NCBI RefSeq assembly: GCF_017603825.1
Contig: NZ_CP072014.1
Coordinates: forward strand, 1,240,001 to 1,304,000
From: Arthrobacter crystallopoietes
Lineage (GTDB): Bacteria; Actinomycetota; Actinomycetes; Actinomycetales; Micrococcaceae
DNA: 64,000 bases
Direction of reading: 5' to 3'
Shown: piece by piece, positions 25,823 to 33,247 of the stretch
Numbering within the stretch: the stretch's first letter is position 1
Layout of the letters: every line of letters starts with the position of its first letter
The notes under the pieces: generated by a model
Database searches by the model: none
What the model was told of the DNA's origin: nothing
What the model saw: only the letters and a program-made list of their open reading frames with translations
Position numbers and translations under genes: made by a program

Positions 25823-26407
25823 TTAGGCGGCGAAGGCAATCTCCTCGGTGCGGGCGAGACTCCTTCGGATGGATGCCTCGTCCAGGGCAAGGAGCGCGGT
25901 TAGCCACATGCCATTCTGTATGACGACAATGTCCGCTGCCCGCTCCCTGCATTTATCCGGCGAAAGCTCTGGCTTGGCGTTCGCAATCAACGTCGCGAGC
26001 CCATCGATATAGCGGTCAAAGGCCGCGGCATTGATCAGCGCAAACTCTTCATCGGCTTTCGCGAGCGCCCAAAGGTGGAGACGCAGGGACAGGTATGGTG
26101 TGTTCAGGAATTCCGGGCCGGCAACGCGTCTGAGGGCTTTGCGCAGTTGGTCGTCCGGCGTCATCGCCGGGTCGGGTGCGACCAGCATGAGGTCGTCCTC
26201 GTCGATCCGGTGCAAAGCCGCACGGATCAGACTCGACTTGTCCTCGTAGTAATAGTTCACGAGCCCCAAGGCGACGCCGGCTTCGCGCGCAACTGCACGC
26301 ATGTTGACCCCAGAGATGCCATGCCGCGACAGCAGGTCCAGCGCCGCTTCCAGAATGCGGGACTGCCTATCAACCTGCTGGTCGGAGTTCACGGTGCTTG
26401 GGTTCAT
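25823..26407 (-). CDS. betI: TetR-family repressor, BetI-like
   Basis: 194 residues. The N-terminal helix-turn-helix (ILEAALDLLSRHGISGVNMRAVAREAGVALGLVNYYYEDKSSLI) is followed by an all-helical effector domain. The length matches BetI (about 195 residues), a choline-responsive repressor of bet genes. It sits directly upstream of the betTBA operon on the same strand, with two palindromic operators between them. The BetI call rests on context and size more than on diagnostic residues, so the symbol is tentative. Confidence 0.75.
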   Translation of the reverse strand: MNPSTVNSDQQVDRQSRILEAALDLLSRHGISGVNMRAVAREAGVALGLVNYYYEDKSSLIRAALHRIDEDDLMLVAPDPAMTPDDQLRKALRRVAGPEFLNTPYLSLRLHLWALAKADEEFALINAAAFDRYIDGLATLIANAKPELSPDKCRERAADIVVIQNGMWLTALLALDEASIRRSLARTEEIAFAA

Positions 26408-26446
26408 TTGACTAGACTATTGGGCAACTCGCGCGGAGTGAATTGC

Positions 26447-26515
26447 ATGTCCGACACTTGGCTTCCGCCGTTGACCGGAGGAGGATTAAAGGACCGAGAT
26501 GAAGGAGGTTCGTGA
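26447..26515 (+). CDS. Possible 22-residue leader peptide
   Basis: ATG at 26447 with GGAG eight bases upstream; the peptide starts MSDTWLPPLTGGG and ends at a TGA whose last base is the A of the next ATG (TGATG at 26513-26517). Such overlap suggests translational coupling to the small protein at 26515. Too short for homology; could be chance. Confidence 0.35.
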   Translation: MSDTWLPPLTGGGLKDRDEGGS

Positions 26516-26700
26516 TGTGCTACGCCTCGAACAAGGATTTCGGTTGGGGCTTCAGAAAGGAAACCGCGCGCACGCCGGAAACCCGCAAGGGAGACCAGGA
26601 CACCGGAGGCGAAACCTGGACGAAGTCCGATGATTCCGAAATGAAGGCGTTCCTCGACAAGTCCGAAGTGGGAGAGCCGACCAGCGACCGGGCCACATAA
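26515..26700 (+). CDS. Small hydrophilic protein of unknown function
   Basis: 61 residues beginning MCYASNKDFGWGFRKE. A strong ribosome site AAGGAGG (26502-26508) lies six bases before the ATG, which supports that it is real. The sequence is strongly charged (Lys, Glu, Asp, Thr) with one Cys at position 2 and aromatic residues only near the start, so it is probably soluble and partly disordered. I do not recognise a family. It is divergent from betI and followed by a clear stem-loop. Confidence 0.6.
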   Translation: MCYASNKDFGWGFRKETARTPETRKGDQDTGGETWTKSDDSEMKAFLDKSEVGEPTSDRAT

Positions 26701-26720
26701 TCGAATACCGCACAGAGCAT

Positions 26721-26750
26721 TGAAGCCTCGCAGGGTTCTGCGAGGCTTCA
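26721..26750 (+). terminator. Stem-loop after the small protein gene
   Basis: Perfect 12-base arms TGAAGCCTCGCA (26721-26732) and TGCGAGGCTTCA (26739-26750), 6-base loop. Between convergent genes, so it can serve both directions. Confidence 0.75.
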
Positions 26751-26804
26751 CTTGGCTCATGATCACGTTCCCTTAGGCGGGAGCGGCGCACCAGCACCGC
26801 TCCA

Positions 26805-27146
26805 TCAGGCCGGTGCGCCGCCGAAGCCGATCTCGTTGCCGTCCGGGTCATGGAAGGTCGCCTTTCGCACACCGTTTTCGTAGGTTTCGCGCACAGCCGG
26901 CTCGAGTCCCCGTTCGGCGATCTGCGAGATGCGGACATCAAAGTCACCGAGGAAGACTGTGTGCATGGCGTGCCCGGCATGCTCGGGCCGCACTTCGATG
27001 AACAGGTACCGATGCTCGGCGAGCTCCCACACGGCCTCGGTATCGTTCGGCAGGAATGACGGCGGGGCTCCCAGCAGCCGCTCATACCAGGCTGTCGCTT
27101 CGGCGTAATCGCGGACTGGGATGCCGGCGAACAGATCCAGGTCCAT
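26805..27146 (-). CDS. VOC-family (glyoxalase/bleomycin-resistance fold) protein
   Basis: 113 residues from the ATG at 27146, chosen because GGAGGAA precedes it; a farther start at 27221 adds 25 unlike residues. The babbb pattern starts with DLFAGIPVRDYAEATAWYERLLGAPP, and the closing strand motif FHDPDGNEIGFGG carries the usual D-P-D-G-N-E. Family members are metal-dependent lyases, dioxygenases or drug-binding proteins; function here is unknown. It is a single gene, convergent with the small protein. Confidence 0.85.
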   Translation of the reverse strand: MDLDLFAGIPVRDYAEATAWYERLLGAPPSFLPNDTEAVWELAEHRYLFIEVRPEHAGHAMHTVFLGDFDVRISQIAERGLEPAVRETYENGVRKATFHDPDGNEIGFGGAPA

Positions 27147-27338
27147 GGCTTCCTCCACGGTCGGGTTGGACAACAATACTTTCCGGCACCGTACTCCTGA
27201 AAAGTTCTGAAGACCACGCACTGGGCCCCGCGGATGGAACCAGTGGACGTCAATTTACAGGCTGCCGGAACCGTCCGGGGAAATAGATTCGTTCGTCCAA
27301 TATCGGGCTGGTGAAATGATGTTAAAATCTGCGCCCTA

Positions 27339-27368
27339 TTGACTCCCTTCCAAGGTCCGGCCTAGACT
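27339..27368 (+). promoter_or_regulatory. Candidate promoter of the aquaporin gene
   Basis: TTGACT (27339-27344), 18-base spacer, TAGACT (27363-27368). It is flanked by a perfect 9-base inverted repeat, GGTGAAATG (27310-27318) and CATTTCACC (27374-27382). Confidence 0.5.
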
Positions 27369-27417
27369 CGCAGCATTTCACCCCGTTCCATTTTCGTAGC
27401 TATTTCCTCGTTGTCAC

Positions 27418-28218
27418 ATGAAATGGTGCAAAATGACCCCCACCCTGATGCGGCGGCTTGCGGCTGAAGTGCTCGGCACGGCAGTACTGGTGATTTTTGG
27501 AGTCGGGTCGGTGCTGGCAGCGCTGACTGCGGGCAGGGGGGAACTGACCTATCCGGGGGTTGGGTTCATTGCCCTGGGATTTGCCATTGCCGTCGCTGTG
27601 GCCATTTACGCGTTCCTGGCGGTTTCGGGCGCCCACATTAATCCGGCGGTGACCATCGCGCTTGCGATGACCAGACGCTTTCCATGGGTGGAGGTGGTTC
27701 CCTATTTCATCGCCCAGTTCGTCGGCGCCGCAGTCGGCAGCCTCCTGCTGGTGGCGTCGTTCGGGACGAGTTCCGTGGACTTGGGCGGGGGCGCGACCGC
27801 CTTGGGCGCTGGCGTCTCCTACGGCCAAGGCATTATTGCGGAGGCAGTGGGGACCTTCCTGCTCATGCTCGCGGTCATGGCGGTCGCGGTGGATAAGCGG
27901 GCTCCCAAGGGCTGGGCGGGTCTGATCATCGGGCTGGCCGTCGCCGGCGCCATCCTAGTCGTCGGTCCACTGACAGGCGGTTCGCTCAACCCGGCCCGGA
28001 CCTTTGGCCCGAACCTCGTGCAGTCCATCTTCGGCGGCGACGTCGAATGGTCCCAGTTCCCGCTATACATCATCGGACCCTTCATCGGCAGCTTTGCCGC
28101 CGCCGTTGCCTACGATCTGGTTGTCCGTCCGCGCGAGGTAATTGAAGCCGAGCCACGTGCCGACGATCCTTCGACGTCGGCGGAGAAGGATAAGAAACCC
28201 GATTCCGACAAAGAATAA
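27418..28218 (+). CDS. MIP-family channel (aquaporin)
   Basis: 266 residues; the ATG at 27418 has no clear ribosome site and ATG 27433 (MTPTLMRRL) is an equal candidate. Six hydrophobic segments and the two half-helix NPA motifs are present: SGAHINPAVT and GGSLNPARTFGPN. Thr-Phe after the second NPAR, rather than the Asp of glycerol facilitators, points to a water-selective channel. A charged hydrophilic tail of about 30 residues (E, D, K, S rich) follows the last helix. It is probably monocistronic or co-transcribed with the dehydrogenase 88 bases downstream. Proximity to the choline genes may reflect an osmotic-response theme. Confidence 0.88.
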   Translation: MKWCKMTPTLMRRLAAEVLGTAVLVIFGVGSVLAALTAGRGELTYPGVGFIALGFAIAVAVAIYAFLAVSGAHINPAVTIALAMTRRFPWVEVVPYFIAQFVGAAVGSLLLVASFGTSSVDLGGGATALGAGVSYGQGIIAEAVGTFLLMLAVMAVAVDKRAPKGWAGLIIGLAVAGAILVVGPLTGGSLNPARTFGPNLVQSIFGGDVEWSQFPLYIIGPFIGSFAAAVAYDLVVRPREVIEAEPRADDPSTSAEKDKKPDSDKE

Positions 28219-28306
28219 AAAAGAATAAATAACCCGTGTGAAAGAAAAATGCGGCTGCGTAGCGTCGGCTTTGCGCGGTCGGCTTGGATTATCGAGAGGA
28301 AAAACC

Positions 28307-29521
28307 ATGACGGGAAACCGTGTAGTCGTGTATAAAGGCCCAGGGGAAGTTGCGGTAGAAACCATCGACTACCCTAAGCTGGAACTGCCTTCCGAGGTTG
28401 CCAGCAAAATGGGAATTCAGCAGAACGCACCGCACGCCGCGATTCTCAAACTGGTCGCGACCAATATCTGTGGAAGCGACCAGCACATGGTACGCGGGCG
28501 CACCACCGCGCCGGCCGGTCAGTCGCTCGGCCACGAGATTACCGGGGAGGTGGTCGAGACCGGTGACGACGTGCTCTTCGTCAAGGAAGGCGATATATGC
28601 TCGGTGCCCTTTAACATTGCATGCGGCCGCTGCCGGATGTGCAACGAAGGCAAAACCGGCGTCTGTCTCAACGTGAACCCCGCCCGTCCCGGCGCAGCCT
28701 ACGGCTACGTGGACATGGGTGGCTGGATCGGCGGCCAGGCCGAGTACGTGATGGTGCCTTATGCGGACTTCAACCTGCTCAAGTTCCCGGATCGGGACCA
28801 GGCCCTTGAGAAGATACTGGACCTGACCATGCTGTCCGACATCTTCCCCACCGGCTACCACGGTGCGTTCACAGCCGGCGTCACCACAGGTTCCACGGTT
28901 TACGTTGCCGGCGCGGGACCGGTGGGACTGGCCGCGGCCTTCTCCTCACACATTCTGGGCGCCTCTGCTGTCGTCGTCGGCGACATGAACGCCGAGCGGT
29001 TGAAGCAGGCCGCAAGCTTCGGCTGCGAGACCATCGACCTGAGCCAGGAAGGCTCGCTGCCGGACAGGATCGAGCAGATCCTGGGCGTCCCCGTGGTCGA
29101 TGCGGCGGTGGACGCGGTCGGGTTCGAGGCCCGAGGGCATGGGGCCAATGCCGCTGAGGCTCCTGCTACGGTGCTGAATGACATTATGTCGGTGACGCAG
29201 GTGGGCGGCGCCTTGGGCATCCCCGGCCTCTACGTCACCGGAGACCCGGGCGGCATCGACGAGAACGCGAAGGTTGGCCAGATCGGCGTGCAGCTGGGTA
29301 CCGGTTGGGCGAAGTCGCTCTCCTTCACCACAGGGCAGTGCCCGGTCAAGCGGTACAACCGTAGATTAATGGACCTGATCCTGGCCGGTAAGGCCAACAT
29401 TTCCAAGGCCGTCAACGCCACTACTATCAGTCTGGATGAGGCGCCCCAGAGTTACAGGGAATTCGACCAGGGAGCAGCCAAGAAGTACGTGATCGATCCG
29501 CACGGGATGGTTGCCGCGTAG
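28307..29521 (+). CDS. fdhA: Glutathione-independent formaldehyde dehydrogenase (zinc MDR family)
   Basis: 404 residues from ATG 28307 (GAGGAAAAACC upstream). Catalytic zinc ligands lie in TNICGSDQHMVRGR and GHEITGEVVE; the structural zinc cysteines are in ACGRCRMCNEGKTGVC. The nucleotide-binding motif is VAGAGPVGLAAA. Length and the inserted loop around NPARPGAAYGYVDMGGWIGGQAEYV match the Pseudomonas-type formaldehyde dismutase/dehydrogenase group, which holds NAD tightly and oxidises formaldehyde to formate. The enzyme could also be a general aldehyde dismutase. Choline-derived methyl groups or P450 O-demethylation elsewhere could supply formaldehyde. Followed by a strong terminator. Confidence 0.88.
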   Translation: MTGNRVVVYKGPGEVAVETIDYPKLELPSEVASKMGIQQNAPHAAILKLVATNICGSDQHMVRGRTTAPAGQSLGHEITGEVVETGDDVLFVKEGDICSVPFNIACGRCRMCNEGKTGVCLNVNPARPGAAYGYVDMGGWIGGQAEYVMVPYADFNLLKFPDRDQALEKILDLTMLSDIFPTGYHGAFTAGVTTGSTVYVAGAGPVGLAAAFSSHILGASAVVVGDMNAERLKQAASFGCETIDLSQEGSLPDRIEQILGVPVVDAAVDAVGFEARGHGANAAEAPATVLNDIMSVTQVGGALGIPGLYVTGDPGGIDENAKVGQIGVQLGTGWAKSLSFTTGQCPVKRYNRRLMDLILAGKANISKAVNATTISLDEAPQSYREFDQGAAKKYVIDPHGMVAA

Positions 29522-29623
29522 GGCGCCCGTCCGGAAAGACGGCGATGCTGCGCCTCGGCGCTGCCACGGCGGACCTCGCTGAGACCGCCCGAAGCACCTA
29601 GTGGTCGGCCATCACCTCCACGT

Positions 29624-29664
29624 ACAAGGACCTCATGCGGGAAAAACCCGCATGAGGTCCTTGT
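29624..29664 (+). terminator. Strong bidirectional terminator
   Basis: Perfect 18-base arms (29624-29641 and 29647-29664) around an AAAAA loop. It separates convergent genes and is the longest perfect stem in the window. Confidence 0.85.
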
Positions 29665-29696
29665 GCTGTGGGCCCGGCATGGGCATTTGTAGTGCT

Positions 29697-30677
29697 TCAG
29701 GCTGAAATTGTTCGGCCGGTGAAGGCTACGAGCCGTTCCAAGCTTCCGGCGGTTTCTGCCACTGGCTGGGCTGCAGCGAAGCTGCCGCTGGCCCGGACCT
29801 GGTCGGAGATGGTTTCTTCGGCCAGACGCGTCACGTGGTCGCTAACGACGTCGGCCACGCGTATTTCCTGGCCGATGGCCTTTGCAAAGTCCCAAGCGTG
29901 CACAAGCAGCTCCAGATTTACGATGCCAGCCACGACCGTTGCGGGCAGTTCGGCGAAGCCCATGTCGACGGTGCCCTCGGCGCCCCTGCGGGTGAAGGCC
30001 TCCAGCGTTGGCTGGGCGAGACCGGCGATGCGCGCCTCTGCTGACGCATCGGTGCGGTCGGTCGGGTCGGCGCCAAGCGCGGTGCCAACGCTTTTCAACG
30101 ATCCGGCCAGGTGATCCAGCAGTTGCCCGATAGTAAAGTTCTGGCACGGTGTGGGCTTGCCATAGTCCTCACTGGTAATGTTCCGTAGCACGCGGAGCAG
30201 CACTGCCAGCGAGGCGTCTGCTGCACTGAAGTGATCGATGGGATCCGGTGCGGCAGCCCAGTCGTCCGGGCCGGCTCCGGTGGCGGAGGATGTCTCGGCG
30301 GTCAACCGGTCCAGGTAGTGGTTCCAGCCTTCGGCGTGGGCCGCGGCTTGTTCATCGGTGAGTCCCTCGTGCTCAAGCCGGAGCGAGGTGCCGTTCTCGT
30401 CGGGCTCGAGGGTGATCGTCACGGTCGATGCGCCGGGGGCAAGATCCATTCCGGATTCCCAGCCCCAGGTGAAGACCACCCGCTTGCCGGGCTCGATCTC
30501 CTGGAAAGTTCCGGAGGCGTGGTGGCCTGGGGTGACGGTCCAGCGGTACTCGCCGCCGACCCGCAGGTCAACTCTGGCCGCGACGGTCTGCCAACGGCGC
30601 AGCCGCTCCGGGTCGGTCACGAGGGCGAAGGCCTCATCGGGGCTAACCGGTAGGTGGATGGTCTTATCGAATTTCAT
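29697..30677 (-). CDS. SRPBCC (AHSA1-like) domain fused to TIGR03086-type DinB-like domain
   Basis: 326 residues in two parts. Residues 1-130 form an SRPBCC/AHSA1 fold (KTIHLPVSPDEAFALVTDPERLRRWQ, FTWGWES, LRLEHEGL). Residues 140-326 resemble the actinobacterial mycothiol-related maleylpyruvate-isomerase/TIGR03086 family (TPCQNFTIGQLLDHLAGSL, LELLVHAWDFAKAIGQ), where His residues bind a metal. Each half is common alone; the fusion may couple ligand binding with a mycothiol-dependent activity, but that is inference. It follows an ArsR gene by 19 bases, the usual ArsR-SRPBCC operon. Confidence 0.82.
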   Translation of the reverse strand: MKFDKTIHLPVSPDEAFALVTDPERLRRWQTVAARVDLRVGGEYRWTVTPGHHASGTFQEIEPGKRVVFTWGWESGMDLAPGASTVTITLEPDENGTSLRLEHEGLTDEQAAAHAEGWNHYLDRLTAETSSATGAGPDDWAAAPDPIDHFSAADASLAVLLRVLRNITSEDYGKPTPCQNFTIGQLLDHLAGSLKSVGTALGADPTDRTDASAEARIAGLAQPTLEAFTRRGAEGTVDMGFAELPATVVAGIVNLELLVHAWDFAKAIGQEIRVADVVSDHVTRLAEETISDQVRASGSFAAAQPVAETAGSLERLVAFTGRTISA

Positions 30678-30696
30678 GGCTACTTCTCTTTCCTGT

Positions 30697-31005
30697 TCAG
30701 GTTGCTTTATCGGGCAAGGCTTCGGCGTCCGAAGCGAGCAGATCCAATTCGCGGGTCCAGAATTGATCCACGAGTTCCCGAAGCCGGCCCATGCCTGCTG
30801 CGTCGAGGCGATAGAACCTGCTGCGCCCTTCCTTGCGCGCAGTCACCAATCCGGCCCGTTCCAAGGCCAGTAGATGTTGCGAAATGGCCGACCGGCTCAC
30901 CGTGAAATGGGCGGTCAGTTCTCCCACCGATAGTTCGCCGCCTGCCAAGAGGTGCAGCAGGCGACGCCGGCTCGGCTCTGCGGCTACTTCCAACGGATCC
31001 ATCAT
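30697..31005 (-). CDS. ArsR-family winged-helix repressor
   Basis: 102 residues. Winged helix: DPLEVAAEPSRRRLLHLLAGGELSVGELTAHFTVSRSAISQHLLALERAGLV, then the wing RKEGRSRFYRLD. The cysteine metal box (ELCVCDL) of metal sensors is absent, so the signal is probably not arsenic. The ATG at 31005 has no ribosome site, and the promoter places the transcript start at or next to it, indicating a leaderless mRNA; ATG 31002 is the alternative. A perfect 11-base dyad overlaps its own promoter, so it is probably autoregulated together with the SRPBCC gene. Confidence 0.88.
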   Translation of the reverse strand: MMDPLEVAAEPSRRRLLHLLAGGELSVGELTAHFTVSRSAISQHLLALERAGLVTARKEGRSRFYRLDAAGMGRLRELVDQFWTRELDLLASDAEALPDKAT

Positions 31006-31006
31006 C

Positions 31007-31034
31007 AGATACGTTAGTCGTCGCTAACGTATCT
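31007..31034. promoter_or_regulatory. ArsR operator
   Basis: Perfect dyad AGATACGTTAG (31007-31017) / CTAACGTATCT (31024-31034) with a 6-base centre, starting 2 bases upstream of the arsR start and covering the -10 element and spacer. Confidence 0.78.
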
Positions 31035-31039
31035 GGCAA
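31011..31039 (-). promoter_or_regulatory. Leaderless promoter of the ArsR operon
   Basis: Minus strand: TTGCCA (31034-31039), 17-base spacer, TAACGT (31011-31016). The -10 hexamer is five bases upstream of the ATG, so the transcript should begin at the start codon. Confidence 0.6.
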
Positions 31040-31050
31040 GAGGCAGAGAA

Positions 31051-31266
31051 GATGCCTGGCCGATTACCCAACGAGTTGAAGTTTTCAGCAAGGCCGAACT
31101 GGACCGTGACTACTCGGTCATGCCGCTCGAAGGGCTCTGGTGCTTCGAAACAGTGCTGGAGATGGCGGAAGCTCAAGACCGTTATTCGCCAGTTCGTAGC
31201 CCGCGTCGGAAAGCAGCACAGAACCCCCCGGATCGAAGTCGGATGAACCGTCAGGAGTCGTACTGA
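31051..31266 (+). pseudogene. Remnant of a GyrI-like small-molecule-binding domain protein
   Basis: Frame 31051-31266 has no start but encodes VFSKAELDRDYSVMPLEGLWCFETVLEM in its middle. The block Y-x-V-M-P-L-E-G-L-W is characteristic of GyrI-like domain proteins. Only about 25 residues are recognisable; the N-terminal half is missing and the rest has decayed. Overlaps the 3' end of the convergent gene at 31251. Confidence 0.4.
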
Positions 31267-31523
31267 GCGACGGGGTCAGCCTTCACTGGAGGCTCTCGGA
31301 GGGCGAGCTCCCGTGCGATCGCAGGGACTTCGGGATCGGACAAGAACCTCTCGTAGTCCTCGATCTTCCAGTCGAAGAAAACCCACACCCGGTTCGGGTC
31401 ATCAGGGTCTCGGAACACATAGGAGCCCTTGCACCCGTACTCCCTTCTCTTGTCCACGCCCCTGGTCGAGAAAGTCTTCAGGAATTGATCGAAGTCGGCG
31501 ACGTTAGCAATGGTGGCGATCAT
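31251..31523 (-). CDS. Small protein, possible ABM/ferredoxin-like dimeric barrel
   Basis: 90 residues beginning MIATIANVADFDQFLKTF; GAGAAGG precedes the ATG. Pattern of one strand, helix, then YVFRDPDDPNRVWVFFDWKIEDYERFLSDPEV resembles the dimeric alpha-beta barrel of antibiotic-biosynthesis-monooxygenase-like proteins (two strands flanking a helix, then DPNRVWVF and a second helix). Function unknown. The gene stands alone, with an intact start and ribosome site inside a region that also carries decayed genes. Confidence 0.65.
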   Translation of the reverse strand: MIATIANVADFDQFLKTFSTRGVDKRREYGCKGSYVFRDPDDPNRVWVFFDWKIEDYERFLSDPEVPAIARELALREPPVKADPVAQYDS

Positions 31524-31604
31524 GGCCTTCTCTCAAGTAACGAGCCCTTTGAGCTCGGGTAGCGGTGCTTCGCCAGAGAAGTGTTCGTGGAGCGAGATCG
31601 AGGG

Positions 31605-32261
31605 CTACGCTTCGTCGCGGACGAGTGTGACGTGGGCCGCCGACGTCGAACTGGTGATGTCTGCGCGCCGGTAGTGCCGTATCTGATCGCCAAGATCAGT
31701 GAGCAGCCGTTCGCCCGAACCGAGCAGGATCGGCACAATGCTGAGCTGCAGCTCATCGACGAGCCCGGCCTGCAGGTACTGCCGGATGGTTGATACTCCG
31801 CCGCCGAGCTTCACGTCGAGGCCGCCGGCGGCGTCGATCGCCCGCTCACGGGCGGCATGAATTCCGCCGGTGACGAAGTGGAACGTGGTTCCTCCGTCCA
31901 TCTCAAGCGGGGCGCGTTCGTGATGGGTGAGGACGAACACGGGGTGGTGGAAGGGTGGATTGTCGCCCCACCAGCCGGTCCAATCCTCGCTACCCTCCCA
32001 CGGACCCCGCACCGGGCCGAACATGTTCCGGCCCATGATGGTGGCCCCGATTCCGACGTCCGAGCGCTCGGCGATATCGTTATCCACACCCGTTTCGCCG
32101 TCGTCGCCCATGCCGTGCTTGGCCCGGAACGCCCGGGTGGGCAACACCCATTCGTGCAGACGTTCGCCGCCCACCCCAAGCGGGTTTTCCAGGCTCTGGT
32201 CCGGACCCGCACCGTAGCCGTCCAAGGATATGCAGAAGGGGGCTACTCGTAATTTCGCCAT
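31605..32261 (-). CDS. Dihydrofolate-reductase-like (RibD C-terminal fold) protein
   Basis: 218 residues. LRVAPFCISLDGYGAGPDQS, then IMGRNMFGPVRGPWE (the cofactor-binding G-R-x-M-F segment), HHPVFVLTHHERAPLEM and LDVKLGGGVSTIRQYLQAGLVDELQLSIVPILLGSGERLL are the standard elements of this family, often annotated as deaminase-reductase. These proteins probably bind NADPH; the substrate is not known. A second, shorter member lies at 59828-60406. The single gene has only a weak ribosome site (GAAAGAAA). Confidence 0.85.
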   Translation of the reverse strand: MAKLRVAPFCISLDGYGAGPDQSLENPLGVGGERLHEWVLPTRAFRAKHGMGDDGETGVDNDIAERSDVGIGATIMGRNMFGPVRGPWEGSEDWTGWWGDNPPFHHPVFVLTHHERAPLEMDGGTTFHFVTGGIHAARERAIDAAGGLDVKLGGGVSTIRQYLQAGLVDELQLSIVPILLGSGERLLTDLGDQIRHYRRADITSSTSAAHVTLVRDEA

Positions 32262-32284
32262 CCTGTTTCTTTCGTTGCAGCCCG

Positions 32285-32557
32285 CTATTCGGTCGCTTCG
32301 GGCTTAGGCGTCTCTTCCAGGTATCGCTCGCCGTGGCCGGCCTCGCGCACAGTGAAGTTCTCTTCCATGTACTCCATGGCCGCGGCATCAACCGGACCCG
32401 GAGGCGTGACGGGGTCGTCGATGTTGGTGCGGTCCGCGTCGCCGTAGACCTGGGCGAGGCCCTTGGCATCCGGAGTGACTTCGCCGGGCGAAAGCACTTC
32501 TTCGTCCCGTGACACGCGGCCCTCGTTGTCCGAGTTCTCTTTCCGTTCCTGACTCAT
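32285..32557 (-). CDS. Small acidic protein of unknown function
   Basis: 90 residues starting MSQERKENSDNEGRVSRDEE, with AAGGAG six bases upstream of the ATG. Very rich in Glu, Asp and Pro, no hydrophobic core until EYMEENFTVREAGHGERYLEE; probably largely disordered. I do not recognise a family. It is 23 bases upstream of the DHFR-like gene on the same strand and may share its transcript. Confidence 0.6.
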   Translation of the reverse strand: MSQERKENSDNEGRVSRDEEVLSPGEVTPDAKGLAQVYGDADRTNIDDPVTPPGPVDAAAMEYMEENFTVREAGHGERYLEETPKPEATE

Positions 32558-32679
32558 GGTTCTCCTTCGCTCAGGGCAAGGTGCGCCCGGTTCCAGCTAA
32601 CCACTCCAGCACCGGAAGGTGGAGGGAATCCGGCAAATTTATCCCCTGCTTGTTGCGTCGAACCATTGTCGACAGGATT

Positions 32680-32984
32680 TTTGCCCCAACGTGTGCGTGT
32701 CTATTCATCGCTTTGGTATCCGGCAGGAAACTGGATGTCGCCGGGATTCCCGAGGAGATGTATGTCAACGTCGTTACGCTGGCAGAGCTGCATGCGGGTG
32801 TTTACGCCGCGAAAGATACGGGTCCGGTTGCGGTATCGGCTGGCGGAAGCCTGCAGGAGGATCAATGTCAATGACCTTTGGATTGCCGCCGTTGCATTGG
32901 CCAACGGATTGCCAGTGGCCACCCAGGACCGGGACTACGGCGCACTCGATGGTCTCGGGGGCCCAGATTGTCATCCAGGTTTAG
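32680..32984 (+). pseudogene. Decayed VapC-type PIN-domain toxin
   Basis: Pieces of a PIN-domain protein lie in three frames. From 32698: FIALVSGRKLDVAGIPEEMYVNVVTLAELHAGVYAAKDT. From about 32840 in the next frame: LAEACRRINVNDLWIAAVALANGLPVATQDRDYGALDGL with the conserved N-D-x-W-I-A and T-x-D motifs. The last residues AQIVIQV before TAG at 32984 are in the third frame, after a GGGGG run near 32957-32961. About 35-40 residues between the first two pieces are missing, and the DTS start with its first catalytic Asp is lost. No VapB partner is seen. The product would be inactive. Confidence 0.75.
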
Positions 32985-33247
32985 GCGACGCTCGTAACGC
33001 CGCGGTCCCGCGGCCGGCGCCGTTTTTTGTGCTTTGGTTTTCAAAGCCGTAAGTTCCGCCCTGTCTGGCGGTGTTGGGCTCTGGCGTGCGGTGATAAAGT
33101 CAGACAAGTATGCCGTCCCGCCGTTGTCGCTGCGGGGCAGGCCGCCGATCCGTCGCAGGGCGTCTCGGCCCCGGAATTTCACTGCCGGTAAGCCGGCTTG
33201 GGGCGTTGCCGTCCCGCCATTGCAGAATCACATAGAGATCGGATCCC

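Noticed and set aside
33001-33030. GC-rich hairpin followed by TTTTTT after the VapC remnant, as a terminator
   Set aside because: The stem GCCGCGG/CCGCGGC has only a 2-base loop and is separated from the T-run; not convincing enough to list.
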